Positions 1 through 10,890 of a stretch of DNA of 45,628 nt are shown in pieces. The position numbers and the translations under genes were made by a program. The DNA lies in NCBI GenBank assembly GCA_022821235.1, contig JAJEEA010000125.1, positions 1 through 45,628 of the forward strand, given 5' to 3'. This DNA comes from Vicinamibacteria bacterium (GTDB lineage: Bacteria > Acidobacteriota > Vicinamibacteria > Vicinamibacterales > UBA8438). The notes under the pieces were generated by a model, which was not told where the DNA came from, searched no databases, and saw only the letters and a program-made list of their open reading frames with translations. The first letter of the stretch is position 1; every line of letters starts with the position of its first letter.

Positions 1-1
1 G

Positions 2-973
2 CCCGAACAGGTGGCGGTCGAGCTGTTCGAGCGGACCAGCCCTTCCGTGGTCTACATCACCACCCTCGAACGCCGCAGCGACTGGCTCGGACGCACGGTG
101 GGCGAGGTCCCGCAGGGCACCGGCACCGGCTTCGTCTGGGACGAGGACGGACACGTGATCACCAATGCCCACGTCGTCCGAGGCGGCAACGCCGTCGAGG
201 TCGTCATGGCCGACCAGTCCGCCTGGGACGCGGAGCTCGTGGGCTGGTCCGCGTCGCACGACCTGGCGGTGCTCCGCATCGATGCCCCGTCGTCGGCGTT
301 GCGGCCCGTCATCATCGGCGACAGCGACGCGCTGCGGGTCGGGCAGAGTGCGTACGCCATCGGCAATCCCTTCGGCCTCAGCGCGACGCTCACCACGGGG
401 ATCGTCTCGGCCCTCGGCCGGCGCATCGAGGGACTCGACGGAACGCCGATCGAGGACGTGATCCAGACCGACGCGGCCATCAACACCGGGAACTCCGGCG
501 GGCCGCTGCTCGACAGCGGCGGGCGGCTGATCGGCGTCAACACCGCGATCGCCAGCCCCTCGGGGACGTCGGCCGGGGTCGGGTTCGCGGTGCCCGTCAA
601 CACGGTGAGCCGGGTCGTGCCGCAGATCATCGAGACCGGCGAGTACACGCCGCCCCGCCTGGGCATCCAACTGGACGTGCGAGGCCAGCTCAGCCGGTTC
701 GTGCTCGGCCGACTGCGCAGGTCGGGCGTGCTCGTGGTGGACGTCGAGCGCGGCACCGGGGCGGCCGACGCGGGGTTGCGCGGCACCGTCATCTCCCGCG
801 ACGGGCGGCGCGTGACTCGGGTCGGCGACATCATCCAGGCGATCGACGGCGAGCCGATCCGCTCCGGCGCCGAGCTGCGGGCCGTGCTCGACCGCTACCG
901 GCCGGGCGACGAGGTGACGTTGACTATCCTGCGCGGCGGCCGCGCGCGGGCGGTCGTGGTGAGATTGTCCTGA
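2..973 (+). CDS. HtrA/DegP-like trypsin-fold serine protease with PDZ domain (5' partial)
   Basis: Periplasmic or membrane-anchored quality-control protease of the HtrA family (S1C). The frame is open to the window edge (PEQ before the GTG at 11), so the N-terminus, probably with a signal peptide or anchor, lies outside. Counting from the GTG, the catalytic triad is complete: His54 in TNAHVV, Asp84 in SHDLAVL and Ser162 in NTGNSGGPL. A PDZ domain follows at about residues 215-315 (AADAGLRG, VGDIIQAIDGEPI, VTLTILRGG). With a single PDZ domain it is closer to DegS/HhoA-type proteins than to two-PDZ DegP. The family identity is firm. The substrate and the role within the family are not visible from the sequence. 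Confidence 0.93.
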   Translation, partial: PEQVAVELFERTSPSVVYITTLERRSDWLGRTVGEVPQGTGTGFVWDEDGHVITNAHVVRGGNAVEVVMADQSAWDAELVGWSASHDLAVLRIDAPSSALRPVIIGDSDALRVGQSAYAIGNPFGLSATLTTGIVSALGRRIEGLDGTPIEDVIQTDAAINTGNSGGPLLDSGGRLIGVNTAIASPSGTSAGVGFAVPVNTVSRVVPQIIETGEYTPPRLGIQLDVRGQLSRFVLGRLRRSGVLVVDVERGTGAADAGLRGTVISRDGRRVTRVGDIIQAIDGEPIRSGAELRAVLDRYRPGDEVTLTILRGGRARAVVVRLS

Positions 974-1249
974 GCGGAAGCGCAGCCAGCCTGGACCGCG
1001 AGCATCTCTTCGCCCTTCGACATCGTCGGCTTCCCGTGCTTGCCGGTCGAGCAGATCGCGAATCCTCCCAGACTGCCCAGCCGGCCGGTCAACGCGCGGT
1101 ATGCGCGGCCGACCTGTTCGAGCGTCGGCGGACTCCGATGGAAGGCTGGGCCGAGGCGGTACAGGGGCTCGTCGCCGAGAAAACGCGGTGCTCGGGTCTC
1201 GGCGGCGCCACGACCGGTCGGGTACACTTGCCGCCGGAGGGACGCCGGG

Positions 1250-1745
1250 TTGAGTGCTCGCGCAAACGCTGCCATCGTCCTGGCGATTCTCGCCCCATCA
1301 CCGGTGCTGGCGGAGCCCCCGTTCCATGGAACCGCCTTCCTGTCGCCAGACATAATCACGCCCGCGGATCCGTCGGGACCCACGGGCGTCACCTACACCG
1401 GCCGCGGCAATCGGACGATCCGGGACTATCGCCCAGCGGATTGGATCTCCGTCAACGCGTACCTGTTCGAGGCTCGAATCGGCGGCCGCAGCATCGAGTT
1501 CCAAGTCAATCCCGAATTCGGCAGCGTGAACGCGGCGCGAGCCGAAGTGGACGCCTACGCCCTGGCTCTTGGTCGACTACCCGCCGTCCTGCTCTCGCGG
1601 GCCGAGAAGGTTCACGTGAACGCTGGCGACCTGGGCATCCCGACGCGGCGCAGCGCGGGCGCCTCAGCCTAGGCGATCGTGTCACCAGGGTATTCGGCGG
1701 CAACTGCTTCGACAGGAGCTTCACGATTCACACCGGCTACGGGCT
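1250..1745 (+). pseudogene. Secreted protein gene, frameshifted (unknown family)
   Basis: A TTG at 1250 sits 9 nt after a clear GGAGG (1236-1240). It opens a frame with a good signal peptide (AAIVLAILAPSPVLA) and protein-like sequence (SVNAYLFEARIGG, EFQVNPEFGSVNAA, RLPAVLLSRAEKVHVNAGD). This frame becomes low-complexity after VHVNAGD and stops at 1672. Protein-like sequence then resumes in another forward frame at about 1681-1745 (FGGNCFDRSFTIHTGYG). I read this as one secreted protein broken by a frameshift near 1630-1680. Its C-terminal part, which I would expect to continue, degenerates. I do not know a function. The frameshift is inference; the signal peptide and ribosome site are visible. 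Confidence 0.5.
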
Positions 1746-2140
1746 GGTCCGAACTGCGCGATCGGTGGCTCAACTCGCCGTGTGGGTCGAGTGGGTGGAC
1801 GAGCCGGCGCCGGACTTACCCGAAGCGTCCGGTTTCTCGTGACGAAGACGCGGCGAACGCGCTCAGGAAGTACACCCCCGCGGTTGAGATCCACCGCTTT
1901 CGGATGCCGTCGGACCAACCGCCGTGCGTATTCCTCAGGCGATAATCCGTGCATCGGTGGTTGGCACGACCCCGATCCGGGCGGCGCACTGATGGAGCTG
2001 CGCGCCGCCATGATGGCGCTGGATATAGCGTGCTGGCAAGGGAAGGACCAGCACCTCAATCCCCCCGAGCGAGCCAAGAGCCGGCCCCGCCTACCGATCG
2101 GCGATCTGGAAGCACAAAATGCCCCTTATTCTTGACAAAA
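1746..2140. other. Gene-free stretch upstream of the DUF4143 ATPase
   Basis: I see no convincing gene here. Several open frames exist on both strands but have skewed composition and no family motif. The right end (about 2115 onwards) turns markedly AT-rich and holds TTGACA at 2132-2137. I could not pair that hexamer with a good -10 at normal spacing. Confidence 0.5.
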
Positions 2141-2169
2141 CATGTGATAAATAGACAGCATTTCACATG
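2141..2169 (+). promoter_or_regulatory. Inverted repeat overlapping the start codon of the DUF4143 ATPase
   Basis: CATGTGA (2141-2147) and TCACATG (2163-2169) form perfect 7-bp arms 15 nt apart in an AT-rich island. The right arm contains the ATG at 2167. A TTGACA lies just upstream at 2132-2137. This could be an operator, or an RNA hairpin that hides the start of the gene, which has no visible Shine-Dalgarno. The repeat is visible; its role is inference. Confidence 0.35.
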
Positions 2170-3528
2170 ATCGCGAGGCGAATCGTCGATGCCCTGCGAG
2201 CTTGGCGACATCGCCCCGACCGCAAGCCGCTGGTGCTCCGAGGCGCTCGGCAGGTGGGCAAGACGACGTCCGTCGACCTGTTCGGCGCGGAGTTCCGCCA
2301 GTACATCGCCCTGAATCTCGACCATCCCGGCGACCGGGAGATCTTCGACCAGGGCCTGCCCCTCGAGCGGACGCTCGAGGCGATCTTCTTCCTCAGGAAC
2401 GCCGACCCGGCCGAGGCGTCGACCCTCCTGTTCCTGGACGAGATCCAGAGCTCGCCGCACGCGGTGCAGTTGCTGCGCTACTTCGCGGAGAAGCGCCCGG
2501 ACCTGGCGGTGGTCGCGGCGGGGTCGCTGCTCGAGGTGGCCCTCGACCGGTACCGGGCCAGCTTCCCGGTGGGCCGGGTCGAGTTCCTCTACCAGTACCC
2601 GTTGACGTTCGCCGAGTACGCCGCCGCCGTCCCCGGCGGATGGCGGGACGCGATGGCGGCGGTCCCCTGCCCCGACTACGCCGTCGAGCCCCTGCGGCGC
2701 CTGTTTCGCGACTACGTCATGGTCGGCGGCATGCCCGAGATCGTCGCGTCGTATCTCGAACATCGGGACCTCGGGCGCCTGACGCGACTGTACGAGGGGC
2801 TGCTGGTCTCGTACGCGGACGACGCCGCGAAGTACGCCCGCGGCCCCGCGCAGCTCGGCCATCTCCGGCACGTCATCGAGACCGCGCCGTTGCAGGCCGG
2901 CGAACGGATCTCGTTCCAGGGGTTCGGCGGCTCCAACTTCCGGTCACGAGAGATGGCGGAGGCGCTCCGGACCCTGGAGCAGGCCATGCTCCTGTTCCTC
3001 GTCTACCCCACCACCGCCGTCGAGCCGCCCGCGCTGCCCGACCGGCGCAAGTCGCCGCGGCTGCTGTACCTCGACACGGGTCTGGTGAACTACCGCGCCG
3101 GCCTGCAGACCGGGTTCCTCTCGCCGAACGGGCTCGGCGCGCTGTATCGCGACCGTCTCGCGGAGCACGTCGTCGGCCAGGAGCTCGTGGCCGCCGACCT
3201 GCAGACCAACGACAAGCCGCGTTTCTGGGTGCGGCAGAAGGCCGGCGCCACCGCCGAGGTCGACTACCTGCACCGGTACCGCGACCGACTGGTGCCGGTG
3301 GAGGTGAAGTCCGGCAAGAGCGGCGCGCTCCGGTCGCTCCATCAGTTCATGCAGCGCGCGGATCACGACCTGGCGGTACGGCTCTGGGACGGCGACATCG
3401 ACCTCCACGTGGCGAAGACACCCGCGGGGCGCCGGTTCCGGCTGCTCAACCTGCCCTACTTCCTGGTGCACCGGTTGGGCGCCTATCTCGATTGGGCGGA
3501 GCGGGAAGGCGACGGCGGCGGCGGTTGA
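2167..3528 (+). CDS. AAA+ ATPase with DUF4143 C-terminal domain
   Basis: A 453-residue member of the common AAA_14/DUF4143 family, whose biological role is poorly known. Walker A is GARQVGKTT (Lys32) and Walker B is LLFLDEIQ (Asp91, Glu92). The DUF4143 region at the C-terminus contains AEVDYLHR and VPVEVKSGKSG, resembling the E-V-D...E-V-K core of PD-(D/E)XK nuclease folds that end these proteins. The length is normal for the family. The start overlaps an inverted repeat (2141-2169) and lacks a clear ribosome site. A rearranged partial copy of this gene sits at 6612-6903, so the gene has duplicated locally or recombined. Such ATPases often behave as accessory genes. I give no function beyond ATP binding. 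Confidence 0.9.
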   Translation: MIARRIVDALRAWRHRPDRKPLVLRGARQVGKTTSVDLFGAEFRQYIALNLDHPGDREIFDQGLPLERTLEAIFFLRNADPAEASTLLFLDEIQSSPHAVQLLRYFAEKRPDLAVVAAGSLLEVALDRYRASFPVGRVEFLYQYPLTFAEYAAAVPGGWRDAMAAVPCPDYAVEPLRRLFRDYVMVGGMPEIVASYLEHRDLGRLTRLYEGLLVSYADDAAKYARGPAQLGHLRHVIETAPLQAGERISFQGFGGSNFRSREMAEALRTLEQAMLLFLVYPTTAVEPPALPDRRKSPRLLYLDTGLVNYRAGLQTGFLSPNGLGALYRDRLAEHVVGQELVAADLQTNDKPRFWVRQKAGATAEVDYLHRYRDRLVPVEVKSGKSGALRSLHQFMQRADHDLAVRLWDGDIDLHVAKTPAGRRFRLLNLPYFLVHRLGAYLDWAEREGDGGGG

Positions 3529-3662
3529 CGCCGCGAGCGGGTGCGGGCGCCGAGAGGGGCGAGAGCTCTTGCAGATCGACCGCCGAGTCGCCCGTCCCGG
3601 TGCAGGGCGCCCTGGTCGTCGTCCGAGGCGAGAGCGGGCCGATTCTGTTAATTAAATGGCTT

Positions 3663-3684
3663 ATGTGCTATAAAGCTAGCACAT
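3663..3684 (+). promoter_or_regulatory. Probable operator/promoter of the BlaI-type repressor
   Basis: ATGTGCTA (3663-3670) and TAGCACAT (3677-3684) form a perfect 8-bp inverted repeat with a 6-nt spacer, in an AT-rich patch that also has TTAATTAA (3648-3655). A -10-like TATAAA (3669-3674) lies inside the repeat, so a bound dimer would block transcription. BlaI/MecI proteins bind dyads of similar size and autoregulate, and the gene begins 43 bp downstream. The repeat is visible; the binding is inferred. Confidence 0.55.
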
Positions 3685-3726
3685 GGTGGCCGGCAGAGAG
3701 ACCCCGGAAACCGATCCAATCTCCTC

Positions 3727-4197
3727 ATGGGCAGCATCGAAGGACCGTGGCACAGTCGGCTGTCGCGCCGCGAGCGACAGATCATGGACATCCTCTTTCG
3801 GCTCGGCCGCGCCCCCGCCAGCGTCGTTCAGGCAGAGCTTGCCGGTGACCCGAGCTCGTCGACCGTCCGCACGCAGTTGCGCATCCTCGAGCAGAAGGGA
3901 CACGTGCGTCATGAGGAGGTGGGGCTGCGGTACGTGTATCGCCCGGTTACGCCTCGTCGAACCGCCCGCCGGTCGGCGTTGCGGCATCTCGTGGAAACGT
4001 TCTTCGACGGATCCGCCGAGCAGGCCGTAGCCGCGTTGCTCGGCGGCGAGGCGAGGCGTCTGACCGAGCCGGAGCTCGACCGCATCGCCCGGATCGTTTC
4101 GGAGGCGAGAGCGGCTCAACAGAGTCACGGTCAATCCGCGTCCCGCGGCAGCGGACGGGACGGAAACGACACGAGCGGGGAGCAGGAGGAGCCGTGA
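3727..4197 (+). CDS. BlaI/MecI/CopY-family winged-helix repressor
   Basis: A 156-residue transcriptional repressor of the Penicillinase_R family. LSRRERQIMDILFRLG and the winged helix-turn-helix (ASVVQAEL, SSSTVRTQLRILEQKGHVRHE, RYVYRPV) are typical. A dimerisation helix follows (LRHLVETFFDGSAEQAVAALL). The tail after about residue 130 is low-complexity and longer than usual. Members normally repress themselves and a neighbouring BlaR1-type metallopeptidase, which senses a signal and causes repressor cleavage. The BlaR1 partner follows with a TGATG overlap but is truncated, so this repressor may have lost its sensor. The palindrome at 3663-3684 is the likely binding site. Its targets cannot be read from the sequence. 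Confidence 0.9.
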   Translation: MGSIEGPWHSRLSRRERQIMDILFRLGRAPASVVQAELAGDPSSSTVRTQLRILEQKGHVRHEEVGLRYVYRPVTPRRTARRSALRHLVETFFDGSAEQAVAALLGGEARRLTEPELDRIARIVSEARAAQQSHGQSASRGSGRDGNDTSGEQEEP

Positions 4198-5009
4198 TGA
4201 GTCTGCTGGCCGTGTTGACCGTCAAGGTGTCGGCGATCCTGCTCCTGGCGCTGGTCTGCACCTTCTGTCTGCGCGGGAGCTCGGCCTCCGCGAAGCGCTG
4301 GGTGCTGGCGGTCGGGGTCGTCGCAGCGGTGGCTGCGCCGGCACTCGACGTTCTGCCGATTCCACCGGTGGTGCGAATGGCTCCGGCCGGACCGTTCGTG
4401 TTCGACGGGCTCCGGCTGGGTTCCTACGTCCTGTTCACGGAACCGGTAACAGGTGCAGGCGTGGCGGAACTGGCGGCTGCATCGCGGCGACCCGCGGCGT
4501 CGGTCGTCGTCAGCGGCGACGTCGTCGGCCGGATGGCCGTGACGATCTGGTTGCTGGGGGCGGTCGCCAGCGTCGGCGTGCTCCTGGTCGGGTTGGCGAG
4601 ACTCCGATGGCTCCGCGCGTCGTCGAGCCGTGTGACGGATGGACGATGGCATCGGCTGTGCGCCGATCTCGCGCGGTCGTGCGGCCTGAGACGCGGTGTC
4701 GACCTGGTGTTCGGACCGCTCCCCGGCTTGATGGCGACCTGGGGCTGGCGGCGGCCCGTCGTCATGCTGCCGGCGTCGGCGGCCGAGTGGTCGGCGGAGC
4801 AGATGCGCATCGTGCTGCTGCACGAGCTCGCGCACGCGGGCCGCGGCGACTGGCTGCGCCGCCGAACCGGTCCTCGCGCCTCGGCGCCCGGCAAGAGTGA
4901 CGCAGTCGGCGGCGCCACGGGTTATTCACATGGATTTGCTTCAGGATGTCGGCCTCAGCCGGGCGGCGACTCGCTGGTCAGCGCGGGTTCACCCTTGCCG
5001 CGCTCTTGA
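4197..5009 (+). pseudogene. Truncated BlaR1-like M56 metallopeptidase
   Basis: The ATG at 4197 overlaps the repressor's stop codon (TGATGA) and has AGGAGGA 6 nt upstream. The N-terminal membrane helices (VKVSAILLLALVCTFCL, KRWVLAVGVVAAVAAPAL, MAVTIWLLGAVASVGVLLVG) and the peptidase motif LLHELAHAGRGDWL (His209, Glu210, His213) are those of family M56. Homology ends right after this motif at about 4857. The frame then reads into unrelated sequence and stops at 5009, so the rest of the peptidase domain, the last membrane helix and any sensor domain are missing. The sequence beyond is the start of an ABC permease, which points to a deletion fusing two genes. It is unlikely to work as a sensor-protease. 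Confidence 0.82.
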
Positions 5010-6561
5010 CCCTCGCCCTCGGCATCGGCGCCAACATCGCGATGTTCAGCATCGTCTACGGCCTGCTCCTGCGGCCGCTGCCGTATCCGGACGCGGAGAG
5101 CCTCGTGCGCGTCTGGGAGTCCATGGGCGGGAGCGGAGGCCAGATGCTCTCCAATCGATCGATGCCCGTCCTGGAGGACGCCGGCTCGTTCGAGCAGTCG
5201 CGGCGGGGCTACTGTTCGGCGGCGTCCCGGCCTTCCAGTGGTCGCGGGTCGACCTGGCTCGCGCGTTGAACGAGGGCAACGCGCAATCCACCGGTGGTTT
5301 CGGGCGGCTTCGCGCCAACCGGGCTCGCGCGGCGCTGGCCGTGGCCCAGGTGGCCCTGGCCCTCGTGCTGCTCGTGGGAGCGGGGTTGCTCCTGCGCAGC
5401 TTCGTGCGGCTCATCACCGTCGATCGCGGCTACGACCCGGCCAACGTGATCACCGCCCGCATCCGGAATCCGGACGCGACGTTCCGGCCGGACATGACCC
5501 CGGAGTCGATGGTCGAGCTGCGGGCCGTCGCCCGCCGCTTCCAGGAATCGCTGGTGGAGGAGACTGCCCGGCTGGAGGTACTTCCGGATGTCGAAGCGAT
5601 CGGGGTTTCCTCCCGTTTGCCGCTCGCGTCCGCTGGCGGGAGCACGACCCTGTTCCGCGTAGTCGGCGCCCCGCCGCCGACCGAGCCGGGAGACCTCCAG
5701 CAGGCTCGCGTCAACATCGTCAGTCCCGGTTACTTCGACGCGATGCGCCTTCGTATCCGGAGCGGGCGCGCGTTCACCCGGCTCGACGGGCCGGAGAGTC
5801 CCGCGGTGCAGGTGGTCAACGAGACGCTCGCACGGGAACTGTTCGGCGGCGAACCGGCCGTCGGCCAGCGCCTGCTGCTGGCCGGGGCCTCCCCCGAACC
5901 CTGGGAAGTGGTCGGGGTGGTGGGCGATGTCCGCTACGGCGGGCTGACCATCACCGAGTCTCAGGCCGAGGCATACATGCCGCTGCACCAGATGGAACGG
6001 GCGGCGATGTTCGCCGGGATGCTCTCCGCCCCGGTGGTCGCCGTCCGGACGGCCGGCGATCCGGTGGCCGCCGTTCCCTTTCTTCGCGAGGCGGTGGCGG
6101 CAGTGAGTCCGAGCGCGGCCGTCGACGACGTCATGACGATGGATGCGAGACTGTCGGCCGCGGTCACGCAGCCGCGCTTCTATGCGGTCTTCGTCGGGTT
6201 CTTCGCCGTGCTGGCTCTGTTGCTCGCGGCGTTCGGCATCTACGCCCTGCTCAGCTACGCCGTCTCGCAGCGACGCCGTGAGATCGGGGTCCGCATGGCC
6301 CTCGGGGCGCAACGGGGCGACGTCGTGGCTCTGGTCGTCCGTCAGGGCGCAGGACTGGTCGCGGCGGGGACCGTCGTCGGCCTGCTCGCGTCGGCCGGCT
6401 CGGTACGCCTCCTCGAGAGCTTCCTGTTCGGCGTCACCGGCGATGACCGGCTGACGCTCGTCGGGGCGCCGCTCGTGCTGGCCGGCGTCGCCCTCATCGC
6501 CTGCTGGCTGCCGGGCCACCGGGCCGCGCGCATCGACCCGATGGACGCTCTACGGGTGGAG
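4930..6561 (+). pseudogene. ADOP-family ABC transporter permease (MacB-like), internally deleted and frameshifted
   Basis: These ~800-residue permeases are abundant in Acidobacteriota. The start MDLLQDV at 4930 is typical. The next motif, [20 protein letters not shown], lies in a different frame (from about 4946), as does [16 protein letters not shown]. At about 5200 the reading returns to the first frame in [21 protein letters not shown], a mid-protein motif, so roughly 250-300 residues are missing. From there the C-terminal half is well preserved: ALAVAQVALALVLLVGAGLL, a periplasmic MacB_PCD domain, the last FtsX-like helices with RRREIGVRMALGAQRGDV, and the usual end DPMDALRVE. The native stop is lost and the frame runs into the ATPase relic. 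I infer one frameshift plus one large deletion. Confidence 0.85.
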
Positions 6562-6611
6562 CAGGTCGCGGTCAGGGAGGGTGGAGCGGACCGCCAACGG
6601 CACGAAGTACA

Positions 6612-6903
6612 TCGACCCTCCGGTTCCCGGACGAGATCCAGAGCTCCCCGCACGCGGTGCAGTTGCTGCGCTACTTCGCGGAAGAGCGGACCGACCTGGC
6701 GGTGGTCGCGGCGGGCTCGCTGCTCGGTTCATGCACGCGCGGATCACGACCTGGCCGTACGGCTCCGGGACGGCGACATCGACCTCAGGCGGCGAAGACG
6801 CCCGCGGGGCCGGTTCCGGCTGCTCAACCTGCCCTACTTCCTGGTGCACCGTTTGGACGCCTGTCTCGACTGGGCGGAGCGGGAAGGCGCCGGCGCGGGT
6901 TGA
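6612..6903 (+). pseudogene. Rearranged partial copy of the DUF4143 ATPase gene
   Basis: Two blocks match the gene at 2167-3528 at nucleotide level. Bases 6612-6726 correspond to 2419-2533 (Walker B region, DEIQSSPHAVQLLRYFAE). Bases 6727-6903 correspond to 3345-3528 (last 60 residues, DHDLAVRL, FRLLNLPYFLVHRL) with a few small indels. The ~810 bp between them in the intact gene are absent, and the blocks are in different frames. There is no start and no Walker A. It is a dead relic, fused downstream of the broken permease. Confidence 0.88.
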
Positions 6904-7018
6904 CGCGGCGGCCGGACGGGCACCCGGTCGGGCGAGATCCTGGTGACGGAAGATCGGAGCCGTCGCCCGCGAGCGGCGGCCGGGCCCCGGGGTATGATGG
7001 GGCCGTGATTCTGCGGGA

Positions 7019-7474
7019 ATGACGAGTCTGCTGTTCCTCTGCGTCGCCAACTCCGCCCGCAGCCAGATGGCGGAAGGGCTGGCCCGCGCGAGGTTGGGCG
7101 CGCGGGTCCGGGTGACGAGCGCCGGCTCGTCGCCGACCTCGGTGCACCCGCTCGCCATCGCCGCCCTCGACGAGATCGGGATCGATATCCGCGGGCAGCG
7201 GTCGACGAGCGTCGAGGCGGTCGATCCGGCCTCGGTCGACGTGGCGGTGACGTTGTGTGCCGAGGAGGTCTGCCCCGCGTTCCCTGGAAGCGTGCGACGG
7301 CTGCACTGGCCGATGCCGGACCCGGCGCGGGCGACGGGATCGGACGCGGACCGGCTGGAGCGGTTCCGGTCGGTCCGCGACGATATCGCCCGGCGGCTCG
7401 CAGACCTCGACGCCGACCTCGCGCAACCAGACGCAAACCTTGCGCGACCTGACGACGGTCGCGCCGCGACCTGA
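7019..7474 (+). CDS. Arsenate reductase-like low-molecular-weight phosphatase (ArsC/LMW-PTP fold)
   Basis: A 151-residue cytoplasmic protein. The phosphate-binding loop CVANSAR (Cys8-Arg14) followed by SQMAEGLAR is that of the thioredoxin-coupled ArsC branch of LMW-PTPs. VTLCAEEVCPAFPG supplies Cys80 and Cys85, matching the two resolving cysteines of ArsC, and PMPDP holds the general acid Asp101. Arsenate reduction is therefore the likely reaction, though a phosphatase role cannot be excluded. The C-terminus is a low-complexity D/A/Q tail. The ATG at 7019 gives the right N-terminus for the fold. No arsenite exporter or ArsR lies nearby. The rhomboid gene starts 16 bp downstream and may be co-transcribed. 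Confidence 0.85.
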   Translation: MTSLLFLCVANSARSQMAEGLARARLGARVRVTSAGSSPTSVHPLAIAALDEIGIDIRGQRSTSVEAVDPASVDVAVTLCAEEVCPAFPGSVRRLHWPMPDPARATGSDADRLERFRSVRDDIARRLADLDADLAQPDANLARPDDGRAAT

Positions 7475-7490
7475 CGGCGGTCGCCGATCC

Positions 7491-9438
<1,948 letters not shown>

Positions 9439-9481
9439 GAGCGCGCGACGCGACCACGCGAACTCCTCGAGGGTCGGCCGG

Positions 9482-9510
9482 GGCAATCGGAGCCGACGCC
9501 GGCGATTGCC
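9482..9510 (+). other. Hairpin between glnK and amt
   Basis: GGCAATCG (9482-9489) and CGATTGCC (9503-9510) are perfect 8-bp arms with a GC-rich 13-nt loop. No T-run follows, so it is more likely an RNA-processing or stability element inside a glnK-amt transcript than a terminator. Function is inferred. Confidence 0.4.
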
Positions 9511-9564
9511 GAAGCCACGGACCCCCGAGAGCTGGACAGACTGCAAACGGAAGGAAAGACACCG

Positions 9565-10881
9565 ATGACGAATACGCTGCCGCGGCGGATCGGGCGCTAC
9601 GCGCTGTTGCTCCTGGGCCTGGTGCTGGTCCCGAGCGCGGCGTTCGCGCAGGACGTCTCCCCCGAGATGTTCACCGTCAACAACACCTGGATGCTCGTCG
9701 CCACGTTCCTGGTGTTCATCATGCACCTCGGCTTCGCCGCCCTCGAGAGCGGCATGACGCGGGCCAAGAACACCGTCAACATCCTGTTCAAGAACACCGC
9801 GATCATCGCCATCGGGCTGCTGACCTACGCCATCGTGGGCTTCAACCTGATGTATCCGGGCGACTTCAGCCTCGGCGAGTTCGTCGGGTTCGCCGGCTTC
9901 GGGCTCGACCCCGGGGCCGAGGGCAACACGTCGGCCTACAACCCCGGTTACACTTACTACACCGACTTCATCTTCCAGGGCATGTTCGCGGCGACGGCGG
10001 CGACGATCGTGTCGGGCGCGGTGGCCGAGCGCATCAAGCTCGGGTCGTTCCTCGTCTTCACCACCGTCTACGTCGCGATCATCTATCCCATCGCCGGGTC
10101 CTGGAAGTGGGGCGCGGGCTGGCTCGACCAGATGGGCTTCTACGACTTCGCGGGGTCGACCCTCGTGCACTCGGTCGGCGGCTGGGCCGCCCTGGCCGGC
10201 GTCATCGTGCTCGGGCCGCGGCTGGGCAAGTACGTCGACGGCAGGATCCGGCCGGTGGCCGGGCACAGCATGCCGCTCGCGACGATCGGCGTGTTCCTGC
10301 TGTGGCTGGGCTGGTACGGGTTCAACGGCGGCTCGGTGCTGAGCGCCGATCCCGCCCTGGTGTCCCTCGTGTTCGTCACCACGTCGCTCGCGGCCGCGGC
10401 CGGCGTCATCGGGGCGATGGCCGCGTCGTGGGGGCTGCAGCACAAGCCCGACCTCAGCATGGTGCTGAACGGATCGCTGGCCGGCCTCGTCGGCATCACC
10501 GCCGGCGCGGACACCGTGGGGGTCATGTCGGCCATCATCATCGGGTTCGTCGCCGGCCTCATCGTCGTCGGGTCGGTGCTGGGGCTCGACCGGGCCAAGC
10601 TCGACGATCCGGTGGGGGCCATCTCGGTCCACCTCGTGTGCGGCGTCTGGGGCACCCTCGCGGTGGGGATCTTCAGCACCAACGCGGAGCACTCGTTCCT
10701 GACGCAGCTCATCGGCGTTCTCGCCTACGGCGTGTTCTGCTTCGTCGCGGCGTTCGCCATCTTCTTCGCGCTCAAGGCGCTGCTCGGGCTGCGGGTCGAT
10801 CCGGAGGAGGAACGCGTGGGCCTCGACGTCGGCGAGCACGGGATGGAGGCCTACGGCGGCTTCCAGATCACCCAGGCCTGA
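9565..10881 (+). CDS. amt: Ammonium transporter (Amt/MEP family)
   Basis: A 438-residue inner-membrane channel for ammonium uptake. It has a cleavable signal peptide (YALLLLGLVLVPSAAFAQ), as in many Amt proteins, then about 11 membrane helices. The two pore histidines are present: His202 in STLVHSVGGWAALAG and His356 in GAISVHLVCGVWGTLAVGIF. The Amt signature FNGGSVLSADPALV is also intact. AAGGAA precedes the ATG at 9565. Located 126 bp after glnK, it is the expected partner blocked by unmodified PII. A 7-bp GC hairpin straddles its stop codon. Confidence 0.97.
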   Translation: MTNTLPRRIGRYALLLLGLVLVPSAAFAQDVSPEMFTVNNTWMLVATFLVFIMHLGFAALESGMTRAKNTVNILFKNTAIIAIGLLTYAIVGFNLMYPGDFSLGEFVGFAGFGLDPGAEGNTSAYNPGYTYYTDFIFQGMFAATAATIVSGAVAERIKLGSFLVFTTVYVAIIYPIAGSWKWGAGWLDQMGFYDFAGSTLVHSVGGWAALAGVIVLGPRLGKYVDGRIRPVAGHSMPLATIGVFLLWLGWYGFNGGSVLSADPALVSLVFVTTSLAAAAGVIGAMAASWGLQHKPDLSMVLNGSLAGLVGITAGADTVGVMSAIIIGFVAGLIVVGSVLGLDRAKLDDPVGAISVHLVCGVWGTLAVGIFSTNAEHSFLTQLIGVLAYGVFCFVAAFAIFFALKALLGLRVDPEEERVGLDVGEHGMEAYGGFQITQA

Positions 10882-10890
10882 CGGGCCTGG
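10872..10890 (+). other. GC hairpin straddling the amt stop codon
   Basis: CCAGGCC (10872-10878) and GGCCTGG (10884-10890) pair perfectly around TGACG, which contains the stop codon. There is no T-run. It could stabilise the upstream mRNA or partly reduce read-through into the porin gene. Confidence 0.35.

Noticed and set aside
1877..1960. Minus-strand GLSPEEYARRLVRRHP, recalling an IS3 transposase end
   Set aside because: Only a few residues fit, the catalytic DDE part is absent and no inverted repeats are visible.
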